A stretch of 64,000 bases of DNA from M55B127 sp034521955 (GTDB taxonomy: Bacteria; Bacillota; Halanaerobiia; Halanaerobiales; M55B127): assembly GCA_034521955.1 (NCBI GenBank), contig JAXHLT010000001.1:310001-374000 (forward strand). Direction: 5' to 3'. This document shows, piece by piece, positions 17,948-27,740 of the stretch. The notes beneath the pieces were generated by a model. The model ran no database searches, was not told the origin of the DNA, and saw only the letters and a program-made list of their open reading frames with translations. The stretch's first letter is position 1, and each line of letters starts with the position of its first letter. Made by a program: the position numbers and the translations under genes.

Positions 17948-18875
17948 TTAAATCTGAACAACTTCAATTTTATCTCTAAACTGGTTTACTTTTTGTTTTG
18001 TCACTTTTCCTGTTTTTATAAACAAGGTATTTGCTGTACCACAAGCCATACCTAATTTAATTGAATCAAAAATATCATGTTTTTGTAGTCCAACTGCACA
18101 TCCGGCTACAAAGGCATCACCTGAACCAACAGTATTAACAACCTCAACTTCAGGTAATTTGAAATGATAATATTTATCTTCAATCATTCCTACTGCTCCA
18201 TTTTTACCTAAAGTAATTACCGGTAATTTTATTCCCAGCTCTTTTAACTTATCTAATGCATTAATATAATCAGAAGGTTTCTTATATTTTTGACCAAACA
18301 ATTCTTTTATTTCATCTTCATTTGGTTTTACCATAAAGGGTTTACCTTTAATACCTTCTTTTAAATACTGACCACTTGTATCTAAAATGACTTTTTTATC
18401 TAATTTTTTTGCATGTTCTATTAGTTCAAAATAAAAGTTATTATTTAATCCTCTAGGAAGACTGCCTGATAATGTTATTATGTCAGCCTTTTCTAATAGC
18501 TTTTTATATTTATTAACAAATCTTCTAATTTCAGATTTTTTAATTTCTGGACCAGCTTCTAAGATTTCTGTTGTTGTATTATTTTTTTGATCAGTTATAT
18601 TAATACAGGTTCTTGTCTCTCCTGGAAATTTTAACAAATTCATTTTTTATTTTATGTTTTTTTAACTTGTTATCAATAAAAGTGCCTGAAAGACCTCCTA
18701 ATAGTCCAGTTGCAACAATATCTTCACCTAATGCTTTAACTACTCTTGCAACATTTAATCCTTTCCCACCAGCTGTTTTTGTTATTTCTTTAGTTCTAAA
18801 CACATTATTATTTTTAAAATCGTCTATGAAGTATACTTTATCAAGAGCTGGATTTAATGTAATTGTAAGGATCAT
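17948..18875 (-). pseudogene. PfkB-family 1-phosphofructokinase/tagatose-6-phosphate kinase, frameshifted
   Basis: Two frames join into a kinase of about 308 residues. The first (from ATG 18875) has the sugar-binding NPALDKVYFI and AGGKGLNVARVVKALG, then stops. Removing one T of the T3 run at 18626-18628 gives VKIPGETRTCINITD and continues through SGSLPRG, VKPNEDE and the ATP/catalytic TVGSGDAFVAGC to 17948. It phosphorylates fructose-1-phosphate or, as suggested by the deacetylase, isomerase and aldolase nearby, tagatose-6-phosphate. Its start overlaps the aldolase gene by 35 bases, so the two are translationally coupled. The frameshift is a mutation or an error in the reads. Confidence 0.82.
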
Positions 18876-19737
18876 TATTTAATTTCACTTCTTTTAAGTA
18901 TTTTACTGGTTTCACACAATCTAATTTTTTTCTTACATTTTCAATTACAGCTTTTTTCCCAGCACCTAGATAATCTCTGGGATCATTGCTATCAGAATTT
19001 TCTTTAAAATAGTTCTCAATTGTTTGAGCCATGGGTACTTTTAAATCAGTTGCAAAGTTTATTTTCCTAATACCTAATTTAATTGCTTTTTTTAAACTAG
19101 TATCATCAACACCAGAAGCACCGTGCAGTACAAGAGGAATATCAATTAAATTATTAATTTCTTCTAATCTGTCAAAATCTAAATTTGGTTCTCCCGCATA
19201 TTGACCGTGTACTGTACCAATTGCAATAGCTAAAATATCAATACCGGTATCTTTCACAAATTGTTGAGCTTCTTCGGGAATAGTCAATACAGCTTTTTGA
19301 ACTTTCTTTTTTCTGTTTAAACCTATTCTACCAATCTCCCCTTCTACTATAACATCAACTGCATGGGCTGCTTCCACTGATTTTTTAACTAAGTTAATAT
19401 TCTTATTATATTCCAGATCAGCCCCATCAACCATTATAGAAGTATAACCGTTTCTAAGACATTTAATCACAAGTTCATAAGACTTACAGTGGTCAAGATG
19501 TAAAGCTACCGGTATATCAGCATTTTTAGCAGCAGCTTTAACATTAGCAGATATAAAGTTAAGTCCTGCATATTTAATAGTACTAGGTGAAGTCTGTATA
19601 ATTACCGGCGCCTCTTCCAATACTGCACCTTCCACCACAGCTTGAATTGTTTCCATATTGTATACATTAAATGCTGCTACAGCACATTCTTTTTCTTCAG
19701 CTTTTTCAATTATTGTTTTTGGGTTTACCAATGACAT
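18841..19737 (-). CDS. gatY: class II fructose/tagatose-bisphosphate aldolase (GatY/KbaY-like)
   Basis: A 298-residue TIM-barrel aldolase. Zinc and substrate residues are in ALHLDHCKSYE near residue 80, GEIGRIG near 135, GTVHGQY near 178 and LHGASGVDD near 205. The length and the sequence VAAFNVYNMETIQAV at the N-terminus are those of GatY/KbaY and FbaA. It splits ketose 1,6-bisphosphate to dihydroxyacetone phosphate and glyceraldehyde 3-phosphate. Position between GH4 and the PfkB kinase supports tagatose bisphosphate as the substrate. The last bases overlap the kinase start. Frame intact. Confidence 0.87.
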   Translation of the reverse strand: MSLVNPKTIIEKAEEKECAVAAFNVYNMETIQAVVEGAVLEEAPVIIQTSPSTIKYAGLNFISANVKAAAKNADIPVALHLDHCKSYELVIKCLRNGYTSIMVDGADLEYNKNINLVKKSVEAAHAVDVIVEGEIGRIGLNRKKKVQKAVLTIPEEAQQFVKDTGIDILAIAIGTVHGQYAGEPNLDFDRLEEINNLIDIPLVLHGASGVDDTSLKKAIKLGIRKINFATDLKVPMAQTIENYFKENSDSNDPRDYLGAGKKAVIENVRKKLDCVKPVKYLKEVKLNNDPYNYIKSSS

Positions 19738-19782
19738 TTTTTATACCCCCATTTTAAATTATTCAGTGCAATTATTTTTTGA

Positions 19783-21181
19783 CTATTTAAACTGTGGGAG
19801 ATTTTCTTTATGGGCTTCTAGTAAATCATTAGTTAAATCTTCTGCTACTTGATCACTGGAAACTGAACCATCAAGTAACATAGCTTCTTTAACAAGTTCT
19901 TTATCGCCTTCAAGAGCTGCTTCCACAGTTAAATCAATTACAGCTAATCTTTTATTAATTATTCCAGCTAGAACATTTGGAAAATCATTCATTGAATAAG
20001 GATAAAAACCGCGACTGGTTGCCACTGCAGGTAGTTCAATTACAGCATCATTTGGTAAATTACTAACTGCCCCATCATTTATGGTATTGATATAAAATGA
20101 CTTGCGTTCATCAAAATATAATGATGAAATCATTTCAATTAATTGTTCATGTTCTCCAGTAGAACGAGCAAAAAGTGACTCATCTAATTCTTCTTCACCT
20201 AAAGCTCTTTTTTTCATCTTATTGAAGGTATTGTCGCCACGTTTTATAACATCTTCAAATCTAAAAGCATCGATTCCTAATTTTCTTCCATAATACTTTC
20301 CTTCCGGAAATCTCTCAGGAAAAAATTCAGTTATATGCCTATCCAGTACAGCTGGAATAGCTCTATATTTTTCGAACATTTCCCAGGTGAAAGGGATTAT
20401 CTATATATAATTTTTCCTTTCCCCGTCTTTCTTCCGATTCTACCATTGTGGGATTGAAATAATCTCCTTCAAAGTCTGAACTTCTCAGTCGCTTTTTTTG
20501 TTCTTTTAACACTTCATCTACAACTTTAAATCCATCTTTGCCATTAATACTAAGATCATATATAAATGTGAGGTGGTTTATACCAGTTCCAATTGTTTTA
20601 ATATCTTTTACATCATAATCACCTAAAAAATCTGCCAAGTATTTTTCAACATGGATAAGCCCATGACAAAGTCCTGTAACAGGATAATCTAATTCTCGTC
20701 TGATAGCTTTAACAATCGCACTCATTGGATTTGAGTAATTAAAGAAATGAGCCTCAGGGCATAATTCTATAATATCTTTTGTAATATCAAGCATTACTGG
20801 AATCATCCTAAGAGCACGTGAAATTCCTCCTGGCATTGTAGTATCTCCAACCGGTTGATATATATCATATTTTCTAGGGATAAAGACATCATTCTCCCAA
20901 GCTCTTCTGCCGCCAACTGCAATTGTAGTCGTAATAACATCAGCTTCTGGCAACACTTCTCTCCGATCAGTAGTCGATATTATTTTAAGGTCACTATCTT
21001 TTTCTTCAACCATTTTTTTAGCTAATTTATCAATATATCCAAGTGTTTCTTTATTAATATCAACTAATGCAATTTCCCAAGAACCAAGTCTATCTTCCGC
21101 TTTCATAAAATCTGCAATTAAACCCTGAGTAAAAACAGCACTACCTGCCCCAATTAAAACTAGTCTCTTTCTATTGCTCAT
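19783..21181 (-). pseudogene. glycoside hydrolase family 4 (MelA/LplD-like), frameshifted
   Basis: Two frames make one protein of about 465 residues. The first, from ATG 21181, has the NAD-binding LVLIGAGSAVFTQGL, FFNYSNPMSAIVKA, GLCHGLIHVEKYL with the metal-ligand cysteine, and GTGINHLTFIYDL. It breaks at an A5 run (20368-20372); taking out one A restores GNVRKYRAIPAVLDRHI and the second frame with NDGAVSNLPNDAVIELPA to 19783. GH4 enzymes cleave alpha-galactosides, alpha-glucosides or glucuronides by an NAD- and metal-dependent redox mechanism in the cytoplasm. In this cluster it probably releases galactose-type sugars from imported oligosaccharides. The anomer and sugar are not predictable. 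Confidence 0.82.
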
Positions 21182-21182
21182 T

Positions 21183-22411
21183 TTACCTGCCTCCTAAATG
21201 AGTTTGTAATATATTAAGAAACTTTTCATTACTTATAAGATTTTTTTCTTTAAATGATTCTTCTTTAATCTTTTTTAAAATATGCTCAGCTTTTTGGTCA
21301 TCAATATCATAGCCTAGTTCTTCTGCTTTTATCTTTACTGAGTCTAATCCACTATTTTTACCTAAGACTATTTCCTGGGATTTTGTCCAACCAAATCAGG
21401 AGTAAAAGGGGCTAATTCTAATAAATGCTCTTGACCGCAGTTTTTTGACCAACTAGCAATTATACCAGATTCAATATTAAATAATTTTTCTCCGACTATC
21501 GGCCTATTATCTCTTATCTTGGCTCCTGTAATCTCTCTTAGTAATTTTGAAGTTTGATACATTTTTTCAGTTTTTATACCTAAATCCTGGTTATACATGG
21601 TTAATAGGGATAATACTAAATCTTCATAAGCTACATTACCGGCTCTTTCACCAATCCCAGTTATAGTTGTATGAGCAACTTCCACACCTGAGGCTAAGGC
21701 TAATATAGTATTGGCCACTCCAATACCAAAGTCATCATGAAAATGGGCTTCCAGTGGTTGATCAATTCTTTCCCTTACCTTTTTTACAAAGTATGGGATA
21801 GCACTTGGAGATAAACCCCCAAAGGTGTCAACCAAAGCGAGAGCATCCATATGACCTTCGGTTGCTACTTGTTCTATTAAATCTAAAAACCAATCCATTT
21901 CAGCCCGTGTTCCATCTATAGGAAAAAAGACCGTATAAAGACCGTTTTTATGAGCAAATTTGGTTGCCTTAATGGCCAGTTCGATTGCTTTTTCTAAAGG
22001 CCATTTATAAGCATGTTCAATTATATGCTCACTAGCAGGAATTTCCACAACAATTCCATCGACACCCGTATCTACAACTTTTTTGACATCCTCCACCATA
22101 CACCTTGAAAAAGCAAAAACCTCTGTATTTTTAAAATCCTTTTTAACAATCGCTTCTATTGCTTCTTTATCTTGTTTTGAAACAGCTGGCATGCCCGCCT
22201 CTATTCTCTGAACACCAGATTCTGCTAATGCTTCTGCTAATTTTATCTTTTCTTCTTTATTCATTACAATACCAGCTTGCTGTTCTCCATCTCTTAAAGT
22301 AATATCATGTAATTTAATATCTTCTGGAAAGTTTAGATTCTGCTTTACATCTTTCGCAAAATTCCAGGGGCTTGTAAACCATTTGTCGGTTTTCCAGGGC
22401 ATTTTTTCCAA
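21183..22411 (-). pseudogene. HMGL-like (isopropylmalate/homocitrate synthase family) protein, frameshifted near the C-terminus
   Basis: The first 347 residues hold the family core: KLHDITLRDGEQQAGI near residue 32 (metal and catalytic Arg-Asp), the barrel strands, and PLEAHFHDDFGIGVANT with the metal-binding histidines. GIGERAGNVAYEDLVLSL follows. The frame stops early at 21368. Adding one base at the G3 run 21377-21379 continues it as VLGKNSGLDSVKIKAEELG and about 60 further residues to a stop at 21183, just before the GH4 start. The family condenses acetyl-CoA with a 2-oxo acid. Its partner is the IlvD-like gene immediately upstream. What the pair makes in an amino-sugar cluster is unknown. 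Confidence 0.75.
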
Positions 22412-22424
22412 TTTGATTACCTCC

Positions 22425-24104
22425 TTATTTTAAAATAGCTCCATCTGCTGCTGAACCTGCTAGTTTGGAATAAATAGATAAATATCCATTTTTAACTTTC
22501 GGCTCCGGGCATGACCATTTTTCAAAACGCTTTGCAATTTCTTGATCTGAAACATGCAACTTAAGAATTCCCTTTTTAACGTCTATAGTTATTTGATCAC
22601 CATCTTTTACTATCGCCAGAGGTCCACCTTCTGCAGCTTCAGGTGAAATATGACCCACAAAACAACCATTATTGGTTCCGGAAAATCGACCATCAGTAAT
22701 TAAAGCTGTTTCTTTACCCAGTCCCATTCCGTAAATATACTTCATTGCTTTAAACATCTCCCGCATACCGGGCCACCTTTAGGACCTTCATAGCGAATTA
22801 CCACTATATCTCCTGCTTTAATCTTATTATTTAAAATTGCCTTTTCGGCTTCTTCTTCGGAATCAAAAACTTTAGCTTCGCCTTTAAAATACCACTGGCT
22901 AGGATCAATCGCGCCCGGTTTGCTAACTGCTGTATCAGGTGCAAGATTACCTCTAAGGACAGCAAGTCCTCCTTGTTTATCAAAAGGTTTTTCAAAACTC
23001 TTTATTATCTCTTTATTTTCTGGAAAGCAATACTTATATTCTTCAAGATTTTCTTTTAATGTTTTACCGTTTCCAGTGATTACATCCAAATTGAGTACAT
23101 TTTTTAGACTTTCCATCACCTTAGGAATACCACCAGCCTGCCAGAAAGCTTCCATATCCCATTTGGCAGCTGGATTTACCTTAGCTACCTGAGGAGTATT
23201 TTTACTATATTTTTCAAAAGCTTTCATAATATCAATATCTGCTTCCGCTTCATGTGCAATTGCAGTAAGGTGGATAACTGTATTTGTAGAACCACTTATT
23301 CCTAAGGTAACCTTTACAGCATTCTCTAATGACTGCTTATTTATGATATCTCTAGCTGTAATATCATTTTTAATTAAATCACAAATTGCCTCACCTGTTT
23401 TCACCGCCATCCTAAGACGATCAGGGTGAACCGCTGGTATTAAAGCACCACCCGTTAATGTCATACCAAGAGCTTCGGAAATTGAACACATCGTATTAGC
23501 TGTGCCTAAAAATGAACATGAACCACAGGAAGGACAGGAAAGTTCTTCAAGATCACAGGACTCCATCTTCAGAAATTTCACCTGCCTTAAGCATCCCCAA
23601 AGCTTCTGAAATAGAAGTAACATCTGACTTACGTCCGTCAAATTCTATACCACCCAGCATTGGTCCAGCTGGGATCAAAAGAGCAGGAATATCTATTCGG
23701 GCAGCTGCCATTAACATACCAGGTACAATCTTATCACAGGAACCTAGTAAAACTAGACCATCAAGTTGGTTAGCTTGGGCCATAATCTCTACACTATTGG
23801 CAATGACTTCTCTAGAGGGAAGTATATAGTTACCACCAACATTGCCCTGAGAAAGCCCATCACAGGAACCTATTACTCCAAATTCAACTGCTGTTCCACC
23901 ACCTCTATATATTCCTCTTTTAACATAATCACTTATTTTATCTAAGTTAAAATGACCGGGTACTAGGGTGCTCCAGGAATTTGCAATACCAATAATCGGT
24001 TTAGCAAGATCATCATCAGAATAACCCATTGCTTTATAAAGACTTCTATTAAAAGAACTCTCCGGCCGTTTTAATATCTCATCACTTCTACTCATTATTT
24101 TCAC
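22425..24104 (-). pseudogene. ilvD: IlvD/Edd-family dehydratase (dihydroxy-acid dehydratase-like), two frameshifts
   Basis: Three frames together give one protein of about 555 residues. The first has PIIGIANSWSTLVPGH, GSCDGLSQGNVGG, PSREVIANSVEIM and LGSCDKIVPGML with iron-sulphur cysteines. An extra base near 23567 interrupts it before CPSCGSCSFLGTANTM. A missing base in the G3 run at 22770-22772 separates GPKGGPG from MREMFKAMKYIYG and ITDGRFSGTNNG. The family dehydrates 2,3-dihydroxy acids, either in branched-chain amino acid synthesis or on sugar acids. GSCDGLSQG replaces the commoner VCDGIAMGH, so this may be a sugar-acid paralogue. It is followed by the HMGL-like gene 14 bases later. 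Confidence 0.8.
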
Positions 24105-24120
24105 TCCTCTTGGTTTTAAG

Positions 24121-24612
24121 TTAAGAATTTAAGGGCTCCAAAAAAGATTTAAAACACTGGTCGATAAATTCCTTCAATTTTTCATATTGTTCTTTGTTTT
24201 TCAATTTAATATATTTTTCATATTCAGGGTAAAATAGTTTTAAAAATCCTTCTTCTTTTTGGCTTATATCATAGTTAACGGATTTTTCTATATTATCATC
24301 AATTTGACTGAAATATTTTTCGTTATTATTTCTATCAACTTCGACAAATAATCCAGCCGGATCTTTTTTATAACTAAAGATTAGACCAGTATATACATAA
24401 AGAGAAATATCTTTTTGTTTATTCTTTAAAAATACTCGATAACCATAAGCATAGCTGCCAAAATTATGATCACAATCAAAATCTAGTTCACAAAAATATT
24501 TACTACCATTAATTTCTTGTACAGCCTTCTCTATCATTTTTATAAGATAAGGAACAGTTTCTAATTTCTCTAAATCAATATTAAATGGTTTGCTTAAATA
24601 CTTAGAGGCCAT
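24121..24612 (-). CDS. hypothetical protein, paralogue of the adjacent upstream gene
   Basis: A 163-residue soluble protein I do not recognise. It shares a central pattern with the next gene: YGYRVFLKNKQ here against SGFRCFLMDRQ there, GLIFSYKKDPAGLFVEVD against GLIFHPDTKKGIMVELD, and a following SQIDDNIEK against QEIRDNIKK. The middle looks like an antiparallel sheet, the ends helical. Its ATG overlaps the upstream stop (TAATG), so the two are translationally coupled. It closes a five-gene cassette with two NodB-like genes and lies just before the IlvD-like gene. No signal peptide or membrane segment. Function unknown. Confidence 0.7.
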   Translation of the reverse strand: MASKYLSKPFNIDLEKLETVPYLIKMIEKAVQEINGSKYFCELDFDCDHNFGSYAYGYRVFLKNKQKDISLYVYTGLIFSYKKDPAGLFVEVDRNNNEKYFSQIDDNIEKSVNYDISQKEEGFLKLFYPEYEKYIKLKNKEQYEKLKEFIDQCFKSFLEPLNS

Positions 24613-25106
24613 TATTTTCTACCTCCTTTTATAATTGCGGCAAGTGCTTCTTTTAAGAAATCACGTAAAATACTTAATTGTTTATCTATTTTATTACTAT
24701 TATCTATATTCTCTAATTTTTTTTCTTTTAAAAATAGTTTTAAATAGTCTGCTTCCTCTTTATTTACTTTAAAATTTTCTCCTTTTTTAATATTATCTCT
24801 TATTTCCTGATAAGAATTTAAATTGCTTTCTTTATCCAACTCAACCATAATACCTTTTTTTGTATCTGGATGAAATATCAATCCTATATGTAGATAATAT
24901 AGTGATCTATCCTGCCTATCCATTAAAAAACAACGAAAACCACTCCAATGAGGACCATTGTTTTCAAAAAAATTATTATGAATTTGACACTCAAATTCAA
25001 AAGAATTAATTTCATTTAAAACATTTCTTAATCCATCATTAAACATATGGACAGATCTTAATGAAGAAATATCTGCTTTAAAAGCAAAAGGCAAGTTGAT
25101 ATCCAC
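24612..25106 (-). CDS. hypothetical protein, paralogue of the adjacent downstream gene
   Basis: A 164-residue soluble protein of no recognised family, homologous by eye to the one at 24121-24612 over the middle 80 residues. It has the pattern FECQIHNNFFENNGPHW, SGFRCFLMDRQDRSLYYLHI, GIMVELDKESN, ending in a lysine-rich helix. The aligned strands suggest a conserved beta core of about 100 residues; the pair may form a heterodimer. Start ATG behind GAGGAG. Lies directly downstream of a NodB-like gene. The tight packing of all five genes points to a shared process. Confidence 0.7.
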   Translation of the reverse strand: MDINLPFAFKADISSLRSVHMFNDGLRNVLNEINSFEFECQIHNNFFENNGPHWSGFRCFLMDRQDRSLYYLHIGLIFHPDTKKGIMVELDKESNLNSYQEIRDNIKKGENFKVNKEEADYLKLFLKEKKLENIDNSNKIDKQLSILRDFLKEALAAIIKGGRK

Positions 25107-25132
25107 AAAAACTCCTCCTCTAGTTGAAAATT

Positions 25133-25804
25133 TTAGCTAATTTTTTCTATTATTCCATTGCCAAACATATATTTGTACCCAGCCTTCTTGATAAAATGGG
25201 TAGCCTTAGGATTATAATTAAATCTATACCCTCCCAACCAACAAAAAGAATTTACTTTTTGCTTGATTTCTTTTTCTATCTCTTTTTTGGATATAATAAT
25301 TTCTCTTTTCATTTCCTCTTTGGTAGAAGTTTTTATTATTTCCTCATGGGTTTTGGTGTGACTGCCTACAACGTGATTATTTGCTATTTCTCTTAATTCT
25401 CTCCAATTTATAGCATATCTACCATCTTGATACTCATCTTTAATCAATTTAAGGGTGTGTTGATCTGCAAATTGCTTTTGTTGGTTGACCGTTTTATTAA
25501 TGAAAGCAGAGGGAACAAAAAACCAACCTGTAAAACCGTATTTTTCTAATAAAGGATACATAATATCATAATTATTCCGATATCCATTATACATAGCAAT
25601 AATAAGTCCGGGTTTTTCTTTATGCCACTTTTTTTTCCTAAAAAACTTAGCAAGATCATTTTCATTTACCGAAGAAAAATATTTATTAAAATACTTGAGC
25701 TGCTTTTCAAATTCATCTCTATTAAAATAAGGAGTATTATGATAATTTATCGTTCTAATATAACTACCATGCTCTAATTTATTTAAGAATTTATTTTTTT
25801 CCAT
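25133..25804 (-). CDS. NodB-like polysaccharide deacetylase-type protein lacking the catalytic aspartates (copy B)
   Basis: A 223-residue protein similar to copy A at 26161-26829. It follows the carbohydrate esterase 4 (NodB) layout: INYHNTPYF at the start, strand IIAMYNGYRNNYD where active enzymes have TFDDG, YPLLEKYGFTGWFFVP, then NHVVGSHTKTHEEI, which keeps the HxxxH metal motif, and FCWLGGYRFN. The DD of motif 1 is YN here, so the usual catalytic base and metal aspartate are absent. It has no signal peptide, so it would act in the cytoplasm. It could be an altered-mechanism enzyme or a binding protein for an amino-sugar compound. Confidence 0.75.
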   Translation of the reverse strand: MEKNKFLNKLEHGSYIRTINYHNTPYFNRDEFEKQLKYFNKYFSSVNENDLAKFFRKKKWHKEKPGLIIAMYNGYRNNYDIMYPLLEKYGFTGWFFVPSAFINKTVNQQKQFADQHTLKLIKDEYQDGRYAINWRELREIANNHVVGSHTKTHEEIIKTSTKEEMKREIIISKKEIEKEIKQKVNSFCWLGGYRFNYNPKATHFIKKAGYKYMFGNGIIEKIS

Positions 25805-25816
25805 TGCTGCCCTCCA

Positions 25817-26149
25817 TTATTTCCAAGATTGATAAGACAAAAAGTAAAAATATTTTTCAGCCAGGGCACTTAAAACAAGACTGAATTTATCAGAATCAAT
25901 ATCATCCTCTTCACAACCAAGATGATCTAAATAATAAACAGCTGAAATCATAAGCAGTAAGTTAAACAAACTGTCGCCGGATTCAATTGGATCATTTTTT
26001 GTTTCGGTAAGGTCATCTAATATTAAATAGACAGGTACACCAGCTTCTCCTACATTACGTTTTTCTCTTATCTTTGCAATCTCTTCATTTTCTTTTTTTA
26101 GTTTATCTAAATTCATATTTTTAGATATTATATCTAAAAATTGCTCCAT
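25817..26149 (-). CDS. hypothetical acidic protein between two NodB-like genes
   Basis: A 110-residue, mostly helical acidic protein of unknown family. Visible stretches are a charged N-terminal helix (KKENEEIAKIREKRN), GVPVYLILDDLTETKN, and a hydrophobic helix FNLLLMISAVYYLDHLGCEEDD. It starts with ATG 12 bases after the copy-A gene and ends 13 bases before copy B, so it is co-transcribed and probably acts with them. No membrane segment long enough to be certain. Confidence 0.65.
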   Translation of the reverse strand: MEQFLDIISKNMNLDKLKKENEEIAKIREKRNVGEAGVPVYLILDDLTETKNDPIESGDSLFNLLLMISAVYYLDHLGCEEDDIDSDKFSLVLSALAEKYFYFLSYQSWK

Positions 26150-26160
26150 AACCTAATCAC

Positions 26161-26829
26161 CTATCCTATCTTTTCTATTTTATTATTACTATATAGATAC
26201 CGATAACCAGCATCATGGATATATTTTGTTACTCTAGAATCTTCTTTAAAGTTTTCCCCTCCCAGCCAGCAAAAAACATCTACTTTTGAATTTAGTTTTT
26301 CTTCGAGAAGGTTTTTAGAATCTATTATTTCTCTCTTTAAAATATTATCAGGGGTTCTGTTATCAAACTTAAAATGAGTCATTGTATGACTACAGACAAC
26401 ATGATTTTGAGCAATTTCTCTTAGTTCATCCCAGTTCATTGCCATCCGCTGTCCATCATATATTTCTTTGTTATAATATATCTTATGATTATCTGCAAAA
26501 TGTTGTTGTTTTTCTATTTCAATTTCAAGAAATTGGACTGGCACAAAATACCAACCGACAAAACCATATTTTTCAAGTAAAGGATTAAAAATCTTATAGT
26601 TGTTTTTATATCCTTCAAATAGAGAAATTATTAGACCCGGTTTTTCTTTATGCCATTTCTTTTCTTGATAGAATCTATCTAAATCTTCCATATTAACTGA
26701 GCTATAATACTGACTCAAAAAAGAAAGCTGTTTTTCAAATTTTTCTTTATCTTTAAGATATGTTTCATGATAATTAATAGCTCGAATATAACTACCTTTT
26801 AATATTGACTCTATATACAACTCAAACAT
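26161..26829 (-). CDS. NodB-like polysaccharide deacetylase-type protein lacking the catalytic aspartates (copy A)
   Basis: A 222-residue paralogue of copy B. It has IRAINYHETYL, LIISLFEGYKNNYK in place of the TFDDG strand, NPLLEKYGFVGWYFVP, NHVVCSHTMTHFKF with HxxxH retained, and FCWLGGENF. Here motif 1 reads FEG, so the two metal/catalytic aspartates are replaced, one by glutamate. It is the first gene of the five-gene cassette and follows the sugar ABC permease by about 60 bases, so it belongs to the same transcript. The retained histidines with altered aspartates suggest changed chemistry, or none. Confidence 0.75.
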   Translation of the reverse strand: MFELYIESILKGSYIRAINYHETYLKDKEKFEKQLSFLSQYYSSVNMEDLDRFYQEKKWHKEKPGLIISLFEGYKNNYKIFNPLLEKYGFVGWYFVPVQFLEIEIEKQQHFADNHKIYYNKEIYDGQRMAMNWDELREIAQNHVVCSHTMTHFKFDNRTPDNILKREIIDSKNLLEEKLNSKVDVFCWLGGENFKEDSRVTKYIHDAGYRYLYSNNKIEKIG

Positions 26830-26886
26830 TTTATTATTTTTTGTACTTTGATATTATTTTTTGTGTATTCAATATTTCACCACTTT

Positions 26887-27734
26887 CTACTCTTTCATTC
26901 CTGATAAAGCAATTCCTTTAATAAATTGTTTTTGCGCAAATAAGAAAACAATTATAATAGGTATTATGACCATTAATGAAGCTGCAATCAGTAAATCATA
27001 CTGAGTGGCTCTATAGAAAGAAAATTTGCCTAAACCTAGTGGTAAGGTGGTATACTGAGGTGAATCGATTGTAATTAAAGGCCAAAGATAAGAATTCCAA
27101 CTTGCCATAAATAAAAAGATTGTTAAAGCTGCAATAGCTGGCTTAACCACCGGTAATACTATTTTAAAGAATATACCAAAGTGAGAACAACCATCTATAG
27201 TAGCTGCATCAATTAAATCATCAGGAACAGTTAACATAAACTGTCTCATTAAAAATATCCCAAATATGTTAAAGAAATAGGGAATTGTTAAAACTAAATA
27301 AGAATTATTCCAGCCTAATTTAACTGATATATTGTAAAGAGGGATCATTATAACCTGAAATGGAATCATTAAAGCTCCTAATATTAGTAAAAAAGTATAT
27401 TACTGCCTTTAAATTTGTACTTAGCAAAAATATATCCGGTTAACGCACTTGAAAAAACTCCTACTATAGTATTAATTGTTGAAACAAAAACACTATTAAA
27501 AAAATATCGACCAAAGGGCATAGCTTCAAAAACTCCCACAAAGTTCTGTAGAGTAAAGTCTCTTGGTATCCACGTGGGGGGCATTCTCAATAATTCCCTT
27601 GCTGGTTTTATAGATGATAAGACCATCCAGAAAAAAGGTAAAAACATGAATATTCCACCAAGTACTAATACAACAAATCCCAATATTTGTAAAAATTAAG
27701 ATTTTTCACTTTTTGTAACACCACTAATCACCAT
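26887..27734 (-). pseudogene. ABC sugar transporter permease (MalG/CUT1 type), frameshift and in-frame stop
   Basis: Two frames give a CUT1 permease of about 280 residues. FMFLPFFWMVLSSIKP opens the membrane domain, and after the break come LMIPFQVIMIPLYNI and the ATPase-contact loop DDLIDAATIDGCSHFGIFFKI with the EAA-like pattern. The frames part at a T6 run (27389-27394) where one more T would restore ILFLLILGALMIPFQ. In addition, the natural ATG at 27734, six bases after the upstream stop, is followed after 12 codons by a TAA (27696-27698) in the same frame. Otherwise a TTG at 27683 must serve as start. The gene thus has two defects. Confidence 0.78.
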
Positions 27735-27740
27735 CCTTTA

